Shown: positions 25,279 through 34,606, counted from the first letter of the stretch. The stretch is 53,921 nucleotides of DNA from Paraplanobispora takensis (GCF_016863195.1 NZ_BOOK01000003.1:1-53921); one strand, 5' to 3'. Notes: generated by a model not told the origin, from the letters alone. Numbers and translations: made by a program.

Positions 25279-26664
25279 TCAGTCGTTGAGGTGCTGGCGG
25301 AGGTAGGACTCGACCTGGTCGAGGGAGACGCGCTCCTGCGCCATCGAGTCGCGCTCGCGGATGGTCACCGCCTGGTCCTCCAGCGTGTCGAAGTCGACGG
25401 TGATGCAGAACGGCGTGCCGATCTCGTCCTGGCGGCGGTAGCGGCGGCCGATGGCGCCCGCGTCGTCGAACTCGACGTTCCAGCGCCTGCGCAGCCGCGC
25501 GGCCAGGTCCTTGGCCTTGGGCGACAGGTCGGCGTTGCGCGACAGCGGGAGCACCGCGGCCTTGACCGGCGCGAGGCGGTGGTCGAGGCGCATGACCGTG
25601 CGCTTCTCCATGACGCCCTTGGCGTTGGGCGCCTCGTCCTCGCTGTAGGCGTCGATCATGAACATCAGCGCGGTGCGGTCGACGCCGGCCGCGGGCTCGA
25701 TCACGTAGGGGATGTAGCGCTCACCGGTGTCCTGCTCGAAGAAGCTCAGGTCGGTGCCGGAGACCTTCGAGTGGGTGGACAGGTCGTAGTCGGTGCGGTT
25801 GGCGATGCCCTCCAGCTCGCCCCACTCGCTGCCGGTGAAGTTGAAGCGGTATTCGATGTCGACGGTCCGCGTGGAGTAGTGGGACAGCTTCTCCTTGGGG
25901 TGCTCGTAGAGCCGGAGGTTGTCCTGGTTGACGCCCAGGTCGACGTACCAGCGCATGCGCTCGTCGATCCAGTACTGGTGCCACTCCTCGTCGCTGCCGG
26001 GCTTGACGAAGAACTCCATCTCCATCTGCTCGAACTCGCGGGTGCGGAAGATGAAGTTACCCGGGGTGATCTCGTTGCGGAACGACTTGCCGATCTGGCC
26101 GATGCCGAACGGGATCTTCTTGCGGGCCGACTGCTGCACGTTGAGGTAGTTGATGAAGATGCCCTGCGCGGTCTCCGGGCGCAGGTAGGCCAGGCCGGAC
26201 TCGTCCTCGACCGCGCCGAGGTAGGTCTTCAGCAGGCCGCTGAACTGCTTGGGCTCGGTGAAGGCGCCCTTGGTGCCGCAGTTGGGGCAGGCGATGTCGG
26301 ACAGGCCCTCGGCCGGGGGCTTGCCGTGCTTCTCCTGGTAGGCCTCTTCGAGGTGGTCGGCCCGATAGCGCTTGTGGCACGACTGGCACTCGGTGAGCGG
26401 GTCGGTGAAGGTCTCGACGTGGCCGCTGGCCTGCCAGACCTCACGGGCGAGGATGACGCAGGAGTCGAGGCCGACGACGTCCTCCCGCCCCTGCACCATG
26501 GACTTCCACCACTCGCGCTTGACGTTGTTCTTCAGCTCGACGCCCAGCGGACCGTAGTCCCACGACGCACGCAGGCCTCCGTAGATCTCGCTGGAGGGAT
26601 AGACGAGCCCACGTCGCTTGGCGAGGCTGACGATGGTGTCCATGATGTCCGTACGGCGTGCCAT
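25279..26664 (-). CDS. glyS: Glycyl-tRNA synthetase (alpha2, eukaryote-like type)
   Basis: This 461-aa class II synthetase of the homodimeric type is usual in actinobacteria. It charges tRNA-Gly. Motif 1 begins near [18 protein letters not shown], and a zinc-binding pair of CxxC sites is present (CQSCHKRY and CPNCG). Motif 2 is [19 protein letters not shown], and motif 3 ends [10 protein letters not shown]. Homologues start [19 protein letters not shown], so I used the ATG at 26664, not the long upstream frame. Confidence 0.95.
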   Translation of the reverse strand: MARRTDIMDTIVSLAKRRGLVYPSSEIYGGLRASWDYGPLGVELKNNVKREWWKSMVQGREDVVGLDSCVILAREVWQASGHVETFTDPLTECQSCHKRYRADHLEEAYQEKHGKPPAEGLSDIACPNCGTKGAFTEPKQFSGLLKTYLGAVEDESGLAYLRPETAQGIFINYLNVQQSARKKIPFGIGQIGKSFRNEITPGNFIFRTREFEQMEMEFFVKPGSDEEWHQYWIDERMRWYVDLGVNQDNLRLYEHPKEKLSHYSTRTVDIEYRFNFTGSEWGELEGIANRTDYDLSTHSKVSGTDLSFFEQDTGERYIPYVIEPAAGVDRTALMFMIDAYSEDEAPNAKGVMEKRTVMRLDHRLAPVKAAVLPLSRNADLSPKAKDLAARLRRRWNVEFDDAGAIGRRYRRQDEIGTPFCITVDFDTLEDQAVTIRERDSMAQERVSLDQVESYLRQHLND

Positions 26665-26846
26665 AAGGGAAAGTCTCCATCCGGCTGGAGGTCGGCGAGG
26701 AATAGGTCGAGACCAGCTTAGGGGAGGTCGAGACGAGCGGTCGCGCGCATCGCCCATCCCCGCCGGCCGGCGCCCGCTCCGCCGATCTCCACCGCCCGGC
26801 CGGCCGGCGCCCGCCGCACTCCCCCGTCCGGCGACCGCGACCCCGG

Positions 26847-27125
26847 TCAGGGCCGCTCGACGTCCTCGAACGCGCTGGGCTCATTGATCATCAACGTCAT
26901 CAGCGGATACATCGCCAGCCGTGCCGCGCCGAGGGCCCGCCGGTAGAACCCCGCCCCCTCCCACTCGCTGACCAGCGCCCACAACTCCGGTTCGTCCACC
27001 GACCTCGACACACGGCCGCGCACGTACCCCGGCTGCGCGGCCAGCGTGTCGACGATGTCGTGCGCCTGGGCCAGGAACTCCTCGGTCTGCCCCGCGGGCA
27101 CCGAATAGCGGATGAGAGCAAGCAT
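26847..27125 (-). CDS. Antibiotic biosynthesis monooxygenase (ABM)-fold protein
   Basis: This 92-94-aa dimeric ferredoxin-like protein begins [23 protein letters not shown]. It has the ABM pattern: a beta strand, a helix ([17 protein letters not shown]), then [18 protein letters not shown] and [11 protein letters not shown]. Members range from quinone-forming oxygenases to stress proteins; no catalytic assignment is possible. Starts are ATG 27125 or GTG 27131. No biosynthetic cluster surrounds it. Confidence 0.78.
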   Translation of the reverse strand: MLALIRYSVPAGQTEEFLAQAHDIVDTLAAQPGYVRGRVSRSVDEPELWALVSEWEGAGFYRRALGAARLAMYPLMTLMINEPSAFEDVERP

Positions 27126-27157
27126 CCGCACAGCATGTCAGACCCCCGCCCCGAGCC

Positions 27158-27253
27158 GTCCCGCCTCACCGCGCCGGTGCGGTGAGGCGGGACGCGGTGA
27201 GGCGGGACGCGGTGAGGCGGGACGCGGTGAGGCGGGACGCGGTGAGGCGGGAC
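27158..27253. repeat. 15-bp repeat: one inverted plus five perfect direct copies
   Basis: GCGGTGAGGCGGGAC is repeated five times without error (27179-27253). The exact reverse complement lies at 27158-27172, six bases before the array. The inverted copy and the first direct copy make a 15-bp perfect hairpin, which can act as the terminator of the BtrH-domain gene on the minus strand. The additional copies allow alternative pairings and look like replication-slippage products. Confidence 0.9.
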
Positions 27254-27287
27254 GACGGTGAAGATCCGGCGCGGGCCGTACGGCGCG

Positions 27288-28550
27288 TCAGGAGACGATC
27301 TCCCGCAGGGCGGCGACCGCCTCCGTCTCCGCCCGGTAGATCTCCGTGATGCGCCCGCTCAGGTCCGCGAAGAGGGCCTCGACGTCCTTGATCGGCGGAA
27401 TCCGGTCCACCTCCGCTCTGAGCGCCCACAGCTCCGTGCCGCCGTCGGCCGGCACGCCCTCCGACAGGAGCGACTCGCGGATCCCGGCGGTCAGCTCCCG
27501 CATCCGGGCGAACTCCGGGACGTCGAACGGGAACGCCGTCTCGGCCAGGGCGTGCCAGAGGCCGTGGATCCGGCGGAACTCCCCGGCCAGTCCGCCCAGC
27601 GGGAGACCGAGCAGGCCGGCCGCCTCGTCCAGGGCGTCGGCGAACAGGTCGCGGAGGTTGCCGCCGTCCATGCCGACCGGCTCGGCGCCCTCCCACAGCG
27701 ACAGCAGCGCCCCGGCCAGACCGCGCCCGTCGGCGAACACCTTCGGCCACGCCTTGGCGTTCCTCGTGTCGACGAGCATCCGCGACCACTTGCGCCAGGC
27801 GGGCAGCGAGAACGAGCCGGAGGTCGCGCTCAGGTGGGCGGCGGCGTCGCGCAGGCCCGCCAGCGCGGCCTCGGCCAGCCTCCCGGAGTCGATCCGCGCG
27901 GGCTCCAGGACGTGCGCGATGTTCTCGTAGGACGACACGCGGGCCCGCGCCGCGTCCATCCGCGCGTGCGGGACCCGGATCGGGACCGTGCCCCGGTCGT
28001 CGACGAACACATGCGTCTCGTCGCGCCGGTAGACGACCACCGGGTGCCCGCCGTACCCGTCCATGTGGGCGGGGAAGCCCCAGTAGCCGACGTGGTGGCG
28101 GTCGGGCAGCACGATGCACGGCCGCCCGGCGTCCAGTTCCCCGGCCAGCAGCTTCGCCGCGCCCTTGGCCCCCGAGGTGGTGTGCGCGGTGAAGGCGACG
28201 CCGAGGCGGCCGAGGGTCTTGGCCATCCAGCGGTCGTGGTACTGCCACTGGTTGCGGAAGCCGAGCACGAGGTGACGGCTGTCGTCGTGCTTGAACTCCC
28301 ACAGGATGTATCCGGCCCCGAGGCCGCCCCCGGCGAGGAAGACCATCGGCTCGCTGATCGTGACGCCCTGGTTGGCCAGGACGCCGGCGATGGTCGCGCT
28401 GTTCGGGTGGCGCCCTCCGTGGAAGGTCCAGGCGCCGTCGGACGGGAGCTCGGTCCGCTCGACGACGTGCAGGCGGGCGGCGGTGTAGCTCTCGCCGGTC
28501 TTGGCCATACGCGCCCGGATGCGGGACTTGAGCTGCTTCTTTCCGGTCAT
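27288..28550 (-). CDS. BtrH-N/DUF4872-type protein
   Basis: This 420-aa soluble protein starts MTGKKQLKSRIRARMAKTGE. It resembles the BtrH N-terminal domain (acyl-ACP:aminoglycoside acyltransferase fold) joined to a helical DUF4872-like C terminus. Supporting segments are HPNSATIAGVLANQG, SEPMVFLAGGGLGAGY and GYGGHPVVVYRRDETHVFVDD. The cysteine that follows the first His in typical BtrH-like proteins appears to be replaced (RHPNS), so transferase chemistry is doubtful. No aminoglycoside genes surround it. The start at 28550 is preceded by GGAG. Upstream, 28551-28911 shows only a short GCCAGGT triplication and no gene. Confidence 0.65.
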   Translation of the reverse strand: MTGKKQLKSRIRARMAKTGESYTAARLHVVERTELPSDGAWTFHGGRHPNSATIAGVLANQGVTISEPMVFLAGGGLGAGYILWEFKHDDSRHLVLGFRNQWQYHDRWMAKTLGRLGVAFTAHTTSGAKGAAKLLAGELDAGRPCIVLPDRHHVGYWGFPAHMDGYGGHPVVVYRRDETHVFVDDRGTVPIRVPHARMDAARARVSSYENIAHVLEPARIDSGRLAEAALAGLRDAAAHLSATSGSFSLPAWRKWSRMLVDTRNAKAWPKVFADGRGLAGALLSLWEGAEPVGMDGGNLRDLFADALDEAAGLLGLPLGGLAGEFRRIHGLWHALAETAFPFDVPEFARMRELTAGIRESLLSEGVPADGGTELWALRAEVDRIPPIKDVEALFADLSGRITEIYRAETEAVAALREIVS

Positions 28551-28911
28551 GGTGGCTCCGCTCGCGGCATCCGGCCGACCCCCAGCCCACGCCTGCCGGT
28601 CAGCCCGCCGCGACATCGGTCGGCGCACGGGACCCGCAGTCTTCCGAAGGCACGTATGTCCCCTTTGCCTCCGCGGATCACGGGCAGCGTGGGCACCCGA
28701 TCAAGGAGGTTCGGCGCCGGAACTCGCCGTCCTCTGAAGTTTAGGTACGGCCCGCCACGGCACACAAGCGGCGTACGGCGGGCGTCCGGGAGCTCGCGAT
28801 GCCAGGTGCCAGGTGCCAGGATCCGGATGTCGGATGCTGGGCGTGCGGTGCACGGGTGCCGGAAGCGCGTAAGCCTGCCGCGCCGGGACGTCCCGGCATT
28901 AGGCTCTGGCC

Positions 28912-29397
28912 GTGGCCGACAAGAGCAGCTCCGACGACCGCCCCGGGCGGCCCGCGCATCCCCTCGCCCGGCGTTCCGCGCCCGGACGCCCGCCGGGTCG
29001 TGCCGACGGCCCCGGACGAGGCGGGAGAGGGATGAAAGGCGCGAGAGGCGGCCCCGGCCGGGTGCCCTCCCAGCGTCCGCTGCCCCCGGGCGAGCAGTTC
29101 TTCACCCCCGGCGCCACCGGGCTGCGGCAGAAGATCGAGCGCCTCAGCGCGGCGCCCCTGGTCTTCCTGTTCCAGCTTCCGCGCTGGATCGCCCCGGCGC
29201 TGCTGGTGATCCTCCTGCTGGTCGGCTTCGCGGTGCAGTCGGTGTGGGGCGGCCTGGCGGCGCTCGTGGTGGCCGCCTTCGTGGGCTGGCTGGCCTACAT
29301 GTCGTGGCCGTCGCTGAGCGTCAGGGGCCGCATCCTGCGGGTCGCCCTGCTCACCTTCCTGCTGCTGCTCATCGCCGACCGCTTCGGAGCCTTCTGA
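28912..29397 (+). CDS. DUF6703-type small membrane protein
   Basis: This 161-aa protein has a long disordered basic/Pro-Gly N terminus (residues 1-65). A conserved GATGLRQKIERLSAAPLVF segment follows, and then three closely spaced hydrophobic helices (about 78-100, 104-122 and 135-158). It ends in LIADRFGAF. It looks like an actinobacteria-specific inner-membrane protein of unknown function. Start GTG 28912; an internal ATG at 29032 would remove most of the disordered part. Confidence 0.68.
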   Translation: MADKSSSDDRPGRPAHPLARRSAPGRPPGRADGPGRGGRGMKGARGGPGRVPSQRPLPPGEQFFTPGATGLRQKIERLSAAPLVFLFQLPRWIAPALLVILLLVGFAVQSVWGGLAALVVAAFVGWLAYMSWPSLSVRGRILRVALLTFLLLLIADRFGAF

Positions 29398-29444
29398 GGC
29401 CGGTACGGCGACGCGTGCCGGGTGACGGCCCCACCCGTGGGTCG

Positions 29445-29510
29445 CGTCCGGAGCCGGCCGGGTGCTGCCCACCCCACACGCGGGCAACACCCGGCCGGCG
29501 CCTCCGGACG
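29445..29510. terminator. Large bidirectional hairpin
   Basis: CGTCCGGAG plus CCGGCCGGGTG pair with CACCCGGCCGG and CTCCGGACG, a stem of about 20 bp with a small bulge. It lies between the convergent DUF6703 gene and the chemoreceptor-like gene. Confidence 0.7.
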
Positions 29511-29603
29511 TGCCCTGCAAGCGGGCCCGTCCTGGACGGATCCGCCTCATGGGCGGGTCTGTCAACCGGTCCGCGTCCGCTCCCGGCCTCGAGGCTCGCC
29601 CGT

Positions 29604-30626
29604 TCAGACCCGGAACCGGGCCGCGGCCTCGGCCAGCTCGGCGCTCATGCCCTCGAGGTCCCGGGCGACGGCCTGCGTCTCGTCCGCCGTGGCCTTGGCC
29701 TGCTTCCTCTTCTGGGCGACGGCCGTCATGGTGCGGACGATCTCGCCCGCCCGCGACGCGGCCTCGGTGATGCTGCGGCCCATCTCGCCGGTGGTGGTGT
29801 TCTGCTGTCCCACGGCGTGGGCGATGGTGGTCTGGTAGCCGTTGACCTGCTCGATCACGCTGGTGATCTGGCTGATCGTCTTGACCGCCCCGTCGGTGTC
29901 CGCCTGAAGGGCGGCGATCCGGCCGGTGATCTGCTCGGTCGCCCTGGCCGTCTCCTGGGCGAGGTCCTTGACCTCGCTGGCGACCACGGCGAACCCCTTG
30001 CCCATCTCCCCGGCGCGCGCCGCCTCGATGGTGGCGTTGAGCGCCAGCAGGTTCGTCTGCTCGGCGATCGCGGTGATCACCTTGACGACGTCCCCGATCT
30101 CGGACGAGGAGTCGCTGAGCCTGGCCATGGTGCGGCTGGTCTCGGTGGACACCTTCATGGCGTCCAGCGTCACGGACACCGCCTCGGTGGCGTTGCGGGA
30201 GATCTCGCTGATGCTCGCTCCCATCTCCTCGGAGCCCCCGGCGAGGTTGGAGACGTTCCCGGACACCTCCTCCGCCGCGCTCAGGACGGCGGCGGAGGCC
30301 TTCACCGACTTGTCGGACGACTCGGTCATCTGCTCCACGAGCGCGGACAGGTGCCTGCTGGAGTCGGAGAGCCGGGCGGCCGAGCCGTTGACGACGCGGA
30401 CGACGTCCGCGACCCGGTCGAGAGTGCCGTTGAGCGAGGTTCCCATACGGGACAGCTCGCCCGAGCCGCTCACCTCCACCCGTGCGGTGAGGTCGCCCTC
30501 GGCCACCCGGCCGAGGACGTCGACGGCGCGCCGGAGGGGAGCCCCCCGCCCTCGCGTCACCACGACGCCGAGGATCATGCCTGCTACAGCGCTCGCCAGC
30601 ATGCATGCCAGCACGGTCAAGGACAC
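29604..30626 (-). CDS. Methyl-accepting-chemotaxis-like protein without sensor domain
   Basis: This 340-aa protein has a single N-terminal membrane helix (about residues 2-23). A HAMP-like stretch ([20 protein letters not shown]) and a long signalling coiled coil follow. The highly conserved hairpin tip is intact: [19 protein letters not shown], then [13 protein letters not shown]. No periplasmic ligand domain is present and no che genes are nearby. It may serve as a cytoplasmic-facing array component or a signalling scaffold; role unknown. Start GTG 30626 follows GAGGAGA. Confidence 0.88.
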   Translation of the reverse strand: MSLTVLACMLASAVAGMILGVVVTRGRGAPLRRAVDVLGRVAEGDLTARVEVSGSGELSRMGTSLNGTLDRVADVVRVVNGSAARLSDSSRHLSALVEQMTESSDKSVKASAAVLSAAEEVSGNVSNLAGGSEEMGASISEISRNATEAVSVTLDAMKVSTETSRTMARLSDSSSEIGDVVKVITAIAEQTNLLALNATIEAARAGEMGKGFAVVASEVKDLAQETARATEQITGRIAALQADTDGAVKTISQITSVIEQVNGYQTTIAHAVGQQNTTTGEMGRSITEAASRAGEIVRTMTAVAQKRKQAKATADETQAVARDLEGMSAELAEAAARFRV

Positions 30627-30850
30627 CGGGTCTCCTCAGAGTGGGACGGCCGGCGGGGCGCCGGAGCCGATCGTTGCCGAGCCGTGCGGTCTCGCCGGCC
30701 GGGCCCGCGCGAGCGGGCTTTCCGATCTCATCGTCCGGCGCGGCGTGGTCCTGAGCGATTGGGTGAGGCGGGCCGTACCCCGTTTCGGGTCAGCGGGAGC
30801 TCATTCCGGACCGGCACGTAACGAGGGCAAACGAGACGAGACGTACCGTC

Positions 30851-30879
30851 TTGCAATCTGCCCGCCGTTCGCCTACAGT
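30851..30879 (+). promoter_or_regulatory. Promoter of the ABC-F leader
   Basis: TTGCAA (-35) and TACAGT (-10) are separated by exactly 17 bp. The predicted start of transcription falls at about 30886, at or next to the ATGs of the leader ORFs and roughly 185 nt ahead of the ABC-F start. Confidence 0.6.
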
Positions 30880-30882
30880 TCC

Positions 30883-30942
30883 ATGCATGGGTTACCGCTT
30901 CCTGTGATCGTTCCCGTGACCGCCATGCGCACGGCCGCGTAG
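30883..30942 (+). CDS. Putative 19-aa leader peptide of the ABC-F gene
   Basis: A short ORF reads MHGLPLPVIVPVTAMRTAA and stops at TAG. A second overlapping frame from the ATG at 30887 reads MGYRFL then stop and could be translated from a leaderless mRNA. Antibiotic-resistance ABC-F genes are often induced by ribosome stalling on such peptides. Downstream, TCCGCGCAC (30968-30976) pairs with GTGCGCGGA (31015-31023) around an inner GCCCG/CGGGC stem, giving a possible terminator or anti-terminator. Confidence 0.45.
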   Translation: MHGLPLPVIVPVTAMRTAA

Positions 30943-31072
30943 AGCTCCGCTCCGCCGTCGGCGCCCGTCCGCGCACCTCCCCGCGATCCGCCCGCCGCCG
31001 GGCGCGCCGCTCCCGTGCGCGGATCCCCCTCACCCATTCCGATCGGCCCGGCCGGGAACAGGAGGACGCCCC

Positions 31073-32932
31073 ATGCGTACCGCCCATTCCGCCCATCCCA
31101 CCCACTCCGCCCGTTCCGCCCCCTCGGCCCAGCCCTCCCAGCTGACCCTCACCGGCGTCACCAGGCGTTACGACGACCGCGTCGTGCTCGACCGCGTCTC
31201 GTTCGCCGTCAGGCCCGGTGAGAAGGTCGGCGTCGTCGGCGACAACGGCTCCGGCAAGTCCACGCTGCTCAAGGTCATCGCCGGGCGCGAGCGGCCGGAC
31301 CACGGGGAGGTGACCGTGGTCGCGCCCGGGGGCGTCGGCTACCTGCCCCAGACGCTGGACCTGCCGCCGTCGGCCACCGTACGCGACGCCGTCGACCTCG
31401 CCCTGGCCGACATCCGCGAACTCGAATCCCGGATGCGGCGGGCCGAGGCCGAGCTGACCGAGGAGAGCCTGGAGGCGTACGGCGAGCTGGTCGCCCGGTT
31501 CGAGGCGCGCGGCGGTTACCGGGCCGACGCCCGGGTGGACATCGCGTTGCACGGGCTCGGCCTGCCCGGCCTGGACCGTGAGCGGACGCTCGGCACCCTC
31601 TCCGGGGGAGAGCGTTCCCGCCTGGCGCTGGCCGCCACGCTGGCCTCCGCACCGGAGCTGCTCCTGCTCGACGAGCCGACCAACGACCTGGACGACCAGG
31701 CCGTGGCCTGGCTGGAGCAGTACCTGCGCGCGCACCGCGGCACGGTGATCGTGATCACCCATGACCGGGTGTTCCTCGAACGGATCACCCCGACGATCCT
31801 CGAAGTCGACTCCGGCGCCGTCACCCGGCACGGTGACGGCTATGACGGCTACCTGGCCGCCAAGGCCGCCGACCGGCGCAGGCGGCTGCGGGAGTACGAG
31901 GAGTGGCGGTCCGAGCTGGCGCGCAACCGGAGGCTGGCGGAGTCCGCCGTGGCGCGGCTGGAGGCCATCCCGCGCAAGCTGCCGCTGGCCGTCTTCGCGG
32001 CGGGGCCGTTCCGGGCCCGCGGGCGCGGGCACGGCGCCATGAGCAGGATCCGCAACGCGAAGGAACGGGTGGAGCGGCTGACGGACGCCCCCGTCGCGCC
32101 GCCGCCCGACCCTCTGCGCTTCACCGCGCGCGTCGTCTCCGGTCATACCGGGGAAGTCGTCTCCGGCCGCGCCGGAGCATCCGCCGGCCCGCGGGCCGAG
32201 CTGGTGGACGTGCGGGTGGGCGACCGCCTGCGCCTGCCGTACCTGCGGATCGGGGCCGGAGAACGGTTGCTCGTCACCGGGCCCAACGGCGCGGGCAAGA
32301 CCACGCTCATCCGGGTCCTGGCCGGTGAGCTGCGGCCGGACACCGGCTCGGCGCGGGTGTCCGGCACGGTGGGATGCCTGCGTCAGGAGGAGTCCGCCTG
32401 GGGAGCCGGGCTGACCGTGCTCCAGGCCTTCGCCGCCGGGCGGCCGGGCGCCGCCGGGGAGCACGCCGGGGCGCTGTTGTCCCTGGGCCTGTTCCGCCCC
32501 GCCGACCTGCGGCTGCGGATCGGCGAGCTGTCGTACGGCCAGCGGCGCAGGATCGAGCTGGCCCGCCTGGTGAGCGAGCCGGTGGACCTGCTGCTGCTGG
32601 ACGAGCCGACCAACCACCTGTCCCCCGCGCTGGTGGAGGAGCTCGAACAGGCCCTGGCGGGTTACGCGGGGGCGCTGGTGGTGGTGACCCACGACCGCCG
32701 GATGCGCTCCCGCTTCACCGGCTCACGCCTGGAACTGCGCGACGGCCGGCGGGCCGTCTCCTCCTCCCCGCAGGAGATCGTGGCGACCAGCGCGCCGTTG
32801 CCGGCGTTCATCGCGGCCAGCAGCTCGGCCTCGGTGTCGACCAGGACGACGGTGTCGACGGGGCCGAACGGCTCGGCGCGGAACAGCGGCGAGGACGGCG
32901 GCGGGGCGAGGATCGTGGTGGGCGCCAGGTAG
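31073..32932 (+). CDS. ABC-F ATPase (ribosome-protection type), C terminus extended into a pseudogene
   Basis: This soluble 619-aa protein has two ATPase cassettes and no membrane domain. Walker A 1 is GDNGSGKST, with signature LSGGERSR and Walker B LLLLDEPTNDLD. An arginine-rich inter-domain linker (about residues 255-345) follows; then Walker A 2 GPNGAGKTT, signature LSYGQRRR and Walker B LLLDEPTNHLS. ABC-F proteins bind the ribosomal E site; some displace macrolides, lincosamides or pleuromutilins. The last ~55 residues after LELRDGRRA are antisense to an aldehyde dehydrogenase remnant and are not family sequence. AGGAGG precedes ATG 31073. Confidence 0.9.
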   Translation: MRTAHSAHPTHSARSAPSAQPSQLTLTGVTRRYDDRVVLDRVSFAVRPGEKVGVVGDNGSGKSTLLKVIAGRERPDHGEVTVVAPGGVGYLPQTLDLPPSATVRDAVDLALADIRELESRMRRAEAELTEESLEAYGELVARFEARGGYRADARVDIALHGLGLPGLDRERTLGTLSGGERSRLALAATLASAPELLLLDEPTNDLDDQAVAWLEQYLRAHRGTVIVITHDRVFLERITPTILEVDSGAVTRHGDGYDGYLAAKAADRRRRLREYEEWRSELARNRRLAESAVARLEAIPRKLPLAVFAAGPFRARGRGHGAMSRIRNAKERVERLTDAPVAPPPDPLRFTARVVSGHTGEVVSGRAGASAGPRAELVDVRVGDRLRLPYLRIGAGERLLVTGPNGAGKTTLIRVLAGELRPDTGSARVSGTVGCLRQEESAWGAGLTVLQAFAAGRPGAAGEHAGALLSLGLFRPADLRLRIGELSYGQRRRIELARLVSEPVDLLLLDEPTNHLSPALVEELEQALAGYAGALVVVTHDRRMRSRFTGSRLELRDGRRAVSSSPQEIVATSAPLPAFIAASSSASVSTRTTVSTGPNGSARNSGEDGGGARIVVGAR

Positions 32933-33530
32933 GCGGAGGTGTCCTGGCCCCGCAGGAACCGGCCCTCGGCCACCGAGCCCCGGTGCAGCGGGATGTCTCC
33001 CTTGGCGATCGCCTCGTCGATCTGGTCGGTGAGCTCCTTGGCCTTGGCTCCCGCGATCAGCGGGCCGAAGCCGAGGTCGGGCGGCGGGTCGCCGGGGGAC
33101 TCCACCGCCGGCGGGTGGCCGAACCGCACCGAGCGGACCGCGGGCAGGTAGGCGGTCAGGAAGTCGTGGAACGACGAGCGCTGCACCACGAAGCGCGGGT
33201 AGGCCGTACAGCGCTGCTTGGCGTAGTCGAAGCTCTTGCGGATCTGCCCGGTCAGCGTCTCCCGGTCGCCGTACTCCCACACCCCCAGCAGTTGAGCCCC
33301 CCCTGCTCCAGGATGTGCCTGCGGCCCAGGTCGGCCGGCGAGCATGCGCTCGATCTCCTCGACGTACCAGCGCACGCCCTCCACGCACCGGTCGACGTCG
33401 GCGGCGGCCAGCTTCCAGGGCTTGCCGATCTCCCACACCAGCAGCAGGACCAGCAGGTCGCGATGGGCCTGCAGGGCGTCCGGCGCCGCCGTCACCCGCG
33501 CCCTGCGCTCGGCGGTGAGGGACCGGGCGG
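32770..33530 (-). pseudogene. Decayed aldehyde dehydrogenase
   Basis: Fragments of an aldehyde dehydrogenase remain: WEIGKPWKLAAADVDRC, then YAKQRCTAYPRFVVQR and later EPFGPVDTVVLVDTEAEL and NGALVATISCGE. The cofactor-binding and catalytic middle is deleted between AGR and ADLGRRH (junction near 33343). The next segment is out of frame with the rest by one base at a G run near 33290. Both ends are missing. The C-terminal break joins the ABC-F gene read on the opposite strand. Confidence 0.82.
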
Positions 33531-33688
33531 CGCTTCGCCCCCTGCCGTCCGATCCCTCGGCAACCCGGCGCTTCCACCCCCGGCGCTCCCACCCCCGGCC
33601 CCGCCCTCCGGGATGACATCACCCCCGCCCGCCGGACGCGCCTGTAATAGCGTGGGGGCAAGATCCCTTGGCGTATGAGGAGGGCCGC

Positions 33689-34606
33689 GTGCGATTCTCG
33701 CTGAACGAGCTGTTCGCCGACCTGCCGGCAGAGCAGATCGATGAGGCCCGGGACTTCTACGGTTCGAGGGTGGCCGGTCGCGGTCCCGGCACTCCGGAGG
33801 AGTTGAAGGAGGCACGCGCGAAGAGGTCCGCGCCCGCTCCTGCCGATCCACCGGCCGTCGAAGAGACGGCCGAAGCGCGGGGGGCGCGTGTCCCGGTGCG
33901 GATCTTCACTCCCTCCGGCGGGCCGGCGCGGGGCGTCTATCTGGACATCCACGGCGGCGGCTTCTACATGGACTCCGCGGCGCGAGGGGACGTGCGCAAC
34001 CGCCGGCTCGCGGACGCCCTGCGCCTCGCGGTCGTCAGCGTCGACTATCGGCTGGCCCCCGAGCATCCCTGGCCGGCTGCACCCGACGACTGTGAAACGG
34101 CGGCGCTCTGGCTCGCCGGACAGGCTCGCGACCGCTTCGGGACAGCCCGGCTGGCGATCGGCGGGAGCTCGGCGGGAGCGACACTCGCACTGGCGACCCT
34201 GCTCCGACTGAGGGACGCGGGAGCCGTCGACGACTTCGCGGGCGCCGTCCTCCAGTTCGGCACCTACGACCTGAGCGCGCGGACACCGGCCGGACGCCGG
34301 ATCGCAGAGGAGTACTTCATCCAGGCCTACGCCGGCCACGTCGCAGACCGCACCCTCCCCGACATCTCCCCCGTCTACGGCGGCCTCCGCGGTCTCCCCC
34401 CGGCGCTGCTGGTCGTCGGGAGTGCGGACGTGCTGCTGGAGGACAACCTCGCGATGGCCGGACGGCTCTCCGCCGCCGGGAACCGCGTCGAGCTCCGGAT
34501 CTATCCGGAGGCGCCCCACGGCTTCACCGGGCACCCCACGGCGATGGCCCGGACGGCGCTCAGCGGCGTCGAGTCCTGGCTGCTCGACCGCATCGCCCGG
34601 CCGTGA
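33689..34606 (+). CDS. Alpha/beta hydrolase (HSL/acetyl esterase family)
   Basis: This 305-aa cytoplasmic esterase of the hormone-sensitive-lipase type has the oxyanion motif DIHGGGFYMD and YRLAPEHPWPA. The nucleophile elbow is GGSSAG, the acid is Asp in GSADVLLED, and the catalytic His is in APHGFTGH. Substrate unknown, probably short-chain esters. The N terminus has a coiled DEARDFYGS region. Start GTG 33689 follows GAGGAGG with 5-bp spacing; a TTG at 33668 is in frame but less likely. Confidence 0.88.
   Translation: MRFSLNELFADLPAEQIDEARDFYGSRVAGRGPGTPEELKEARAKRSAPAPADPPAVEETAEARGARVPVRIFTPSGGPARGVYLDIHGGGFYMDSAARGDVRNRRLADALRLAVVSVDYRLAPEHPWPAAPDDCETAALWLAGQARDRFGTARLAIGGSSAGATLALATLLRLRDAGAVDDFAGAVLQFGTYDLSARTPAGRRIAEEYFIQAYAGHVADRTLPDISPVYGGLRGLPPALLVVGSADVLLEDNLAMAGRLSAAGNRVELRIYPEAPHGFTGHPTAMARTALSGVESWLLDRIARP

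Noticed and set aside
26847-28550. Possible antibiotic cluster from ABM and BtrH-type proteins side by side
   Set aside because: No PKS, NRPS, terpene, RiPP or aminoglycoside genes are present, a strong terminator separates the two, and the flanks are housekeeping genes.
27166-28590. Repeated SRLTA tail in a long minus-strand frame
   Set aside because: The frame is out of register with the BtrH-domain gene; the peptide repeat is just the translated 15-bp terminator repeat.
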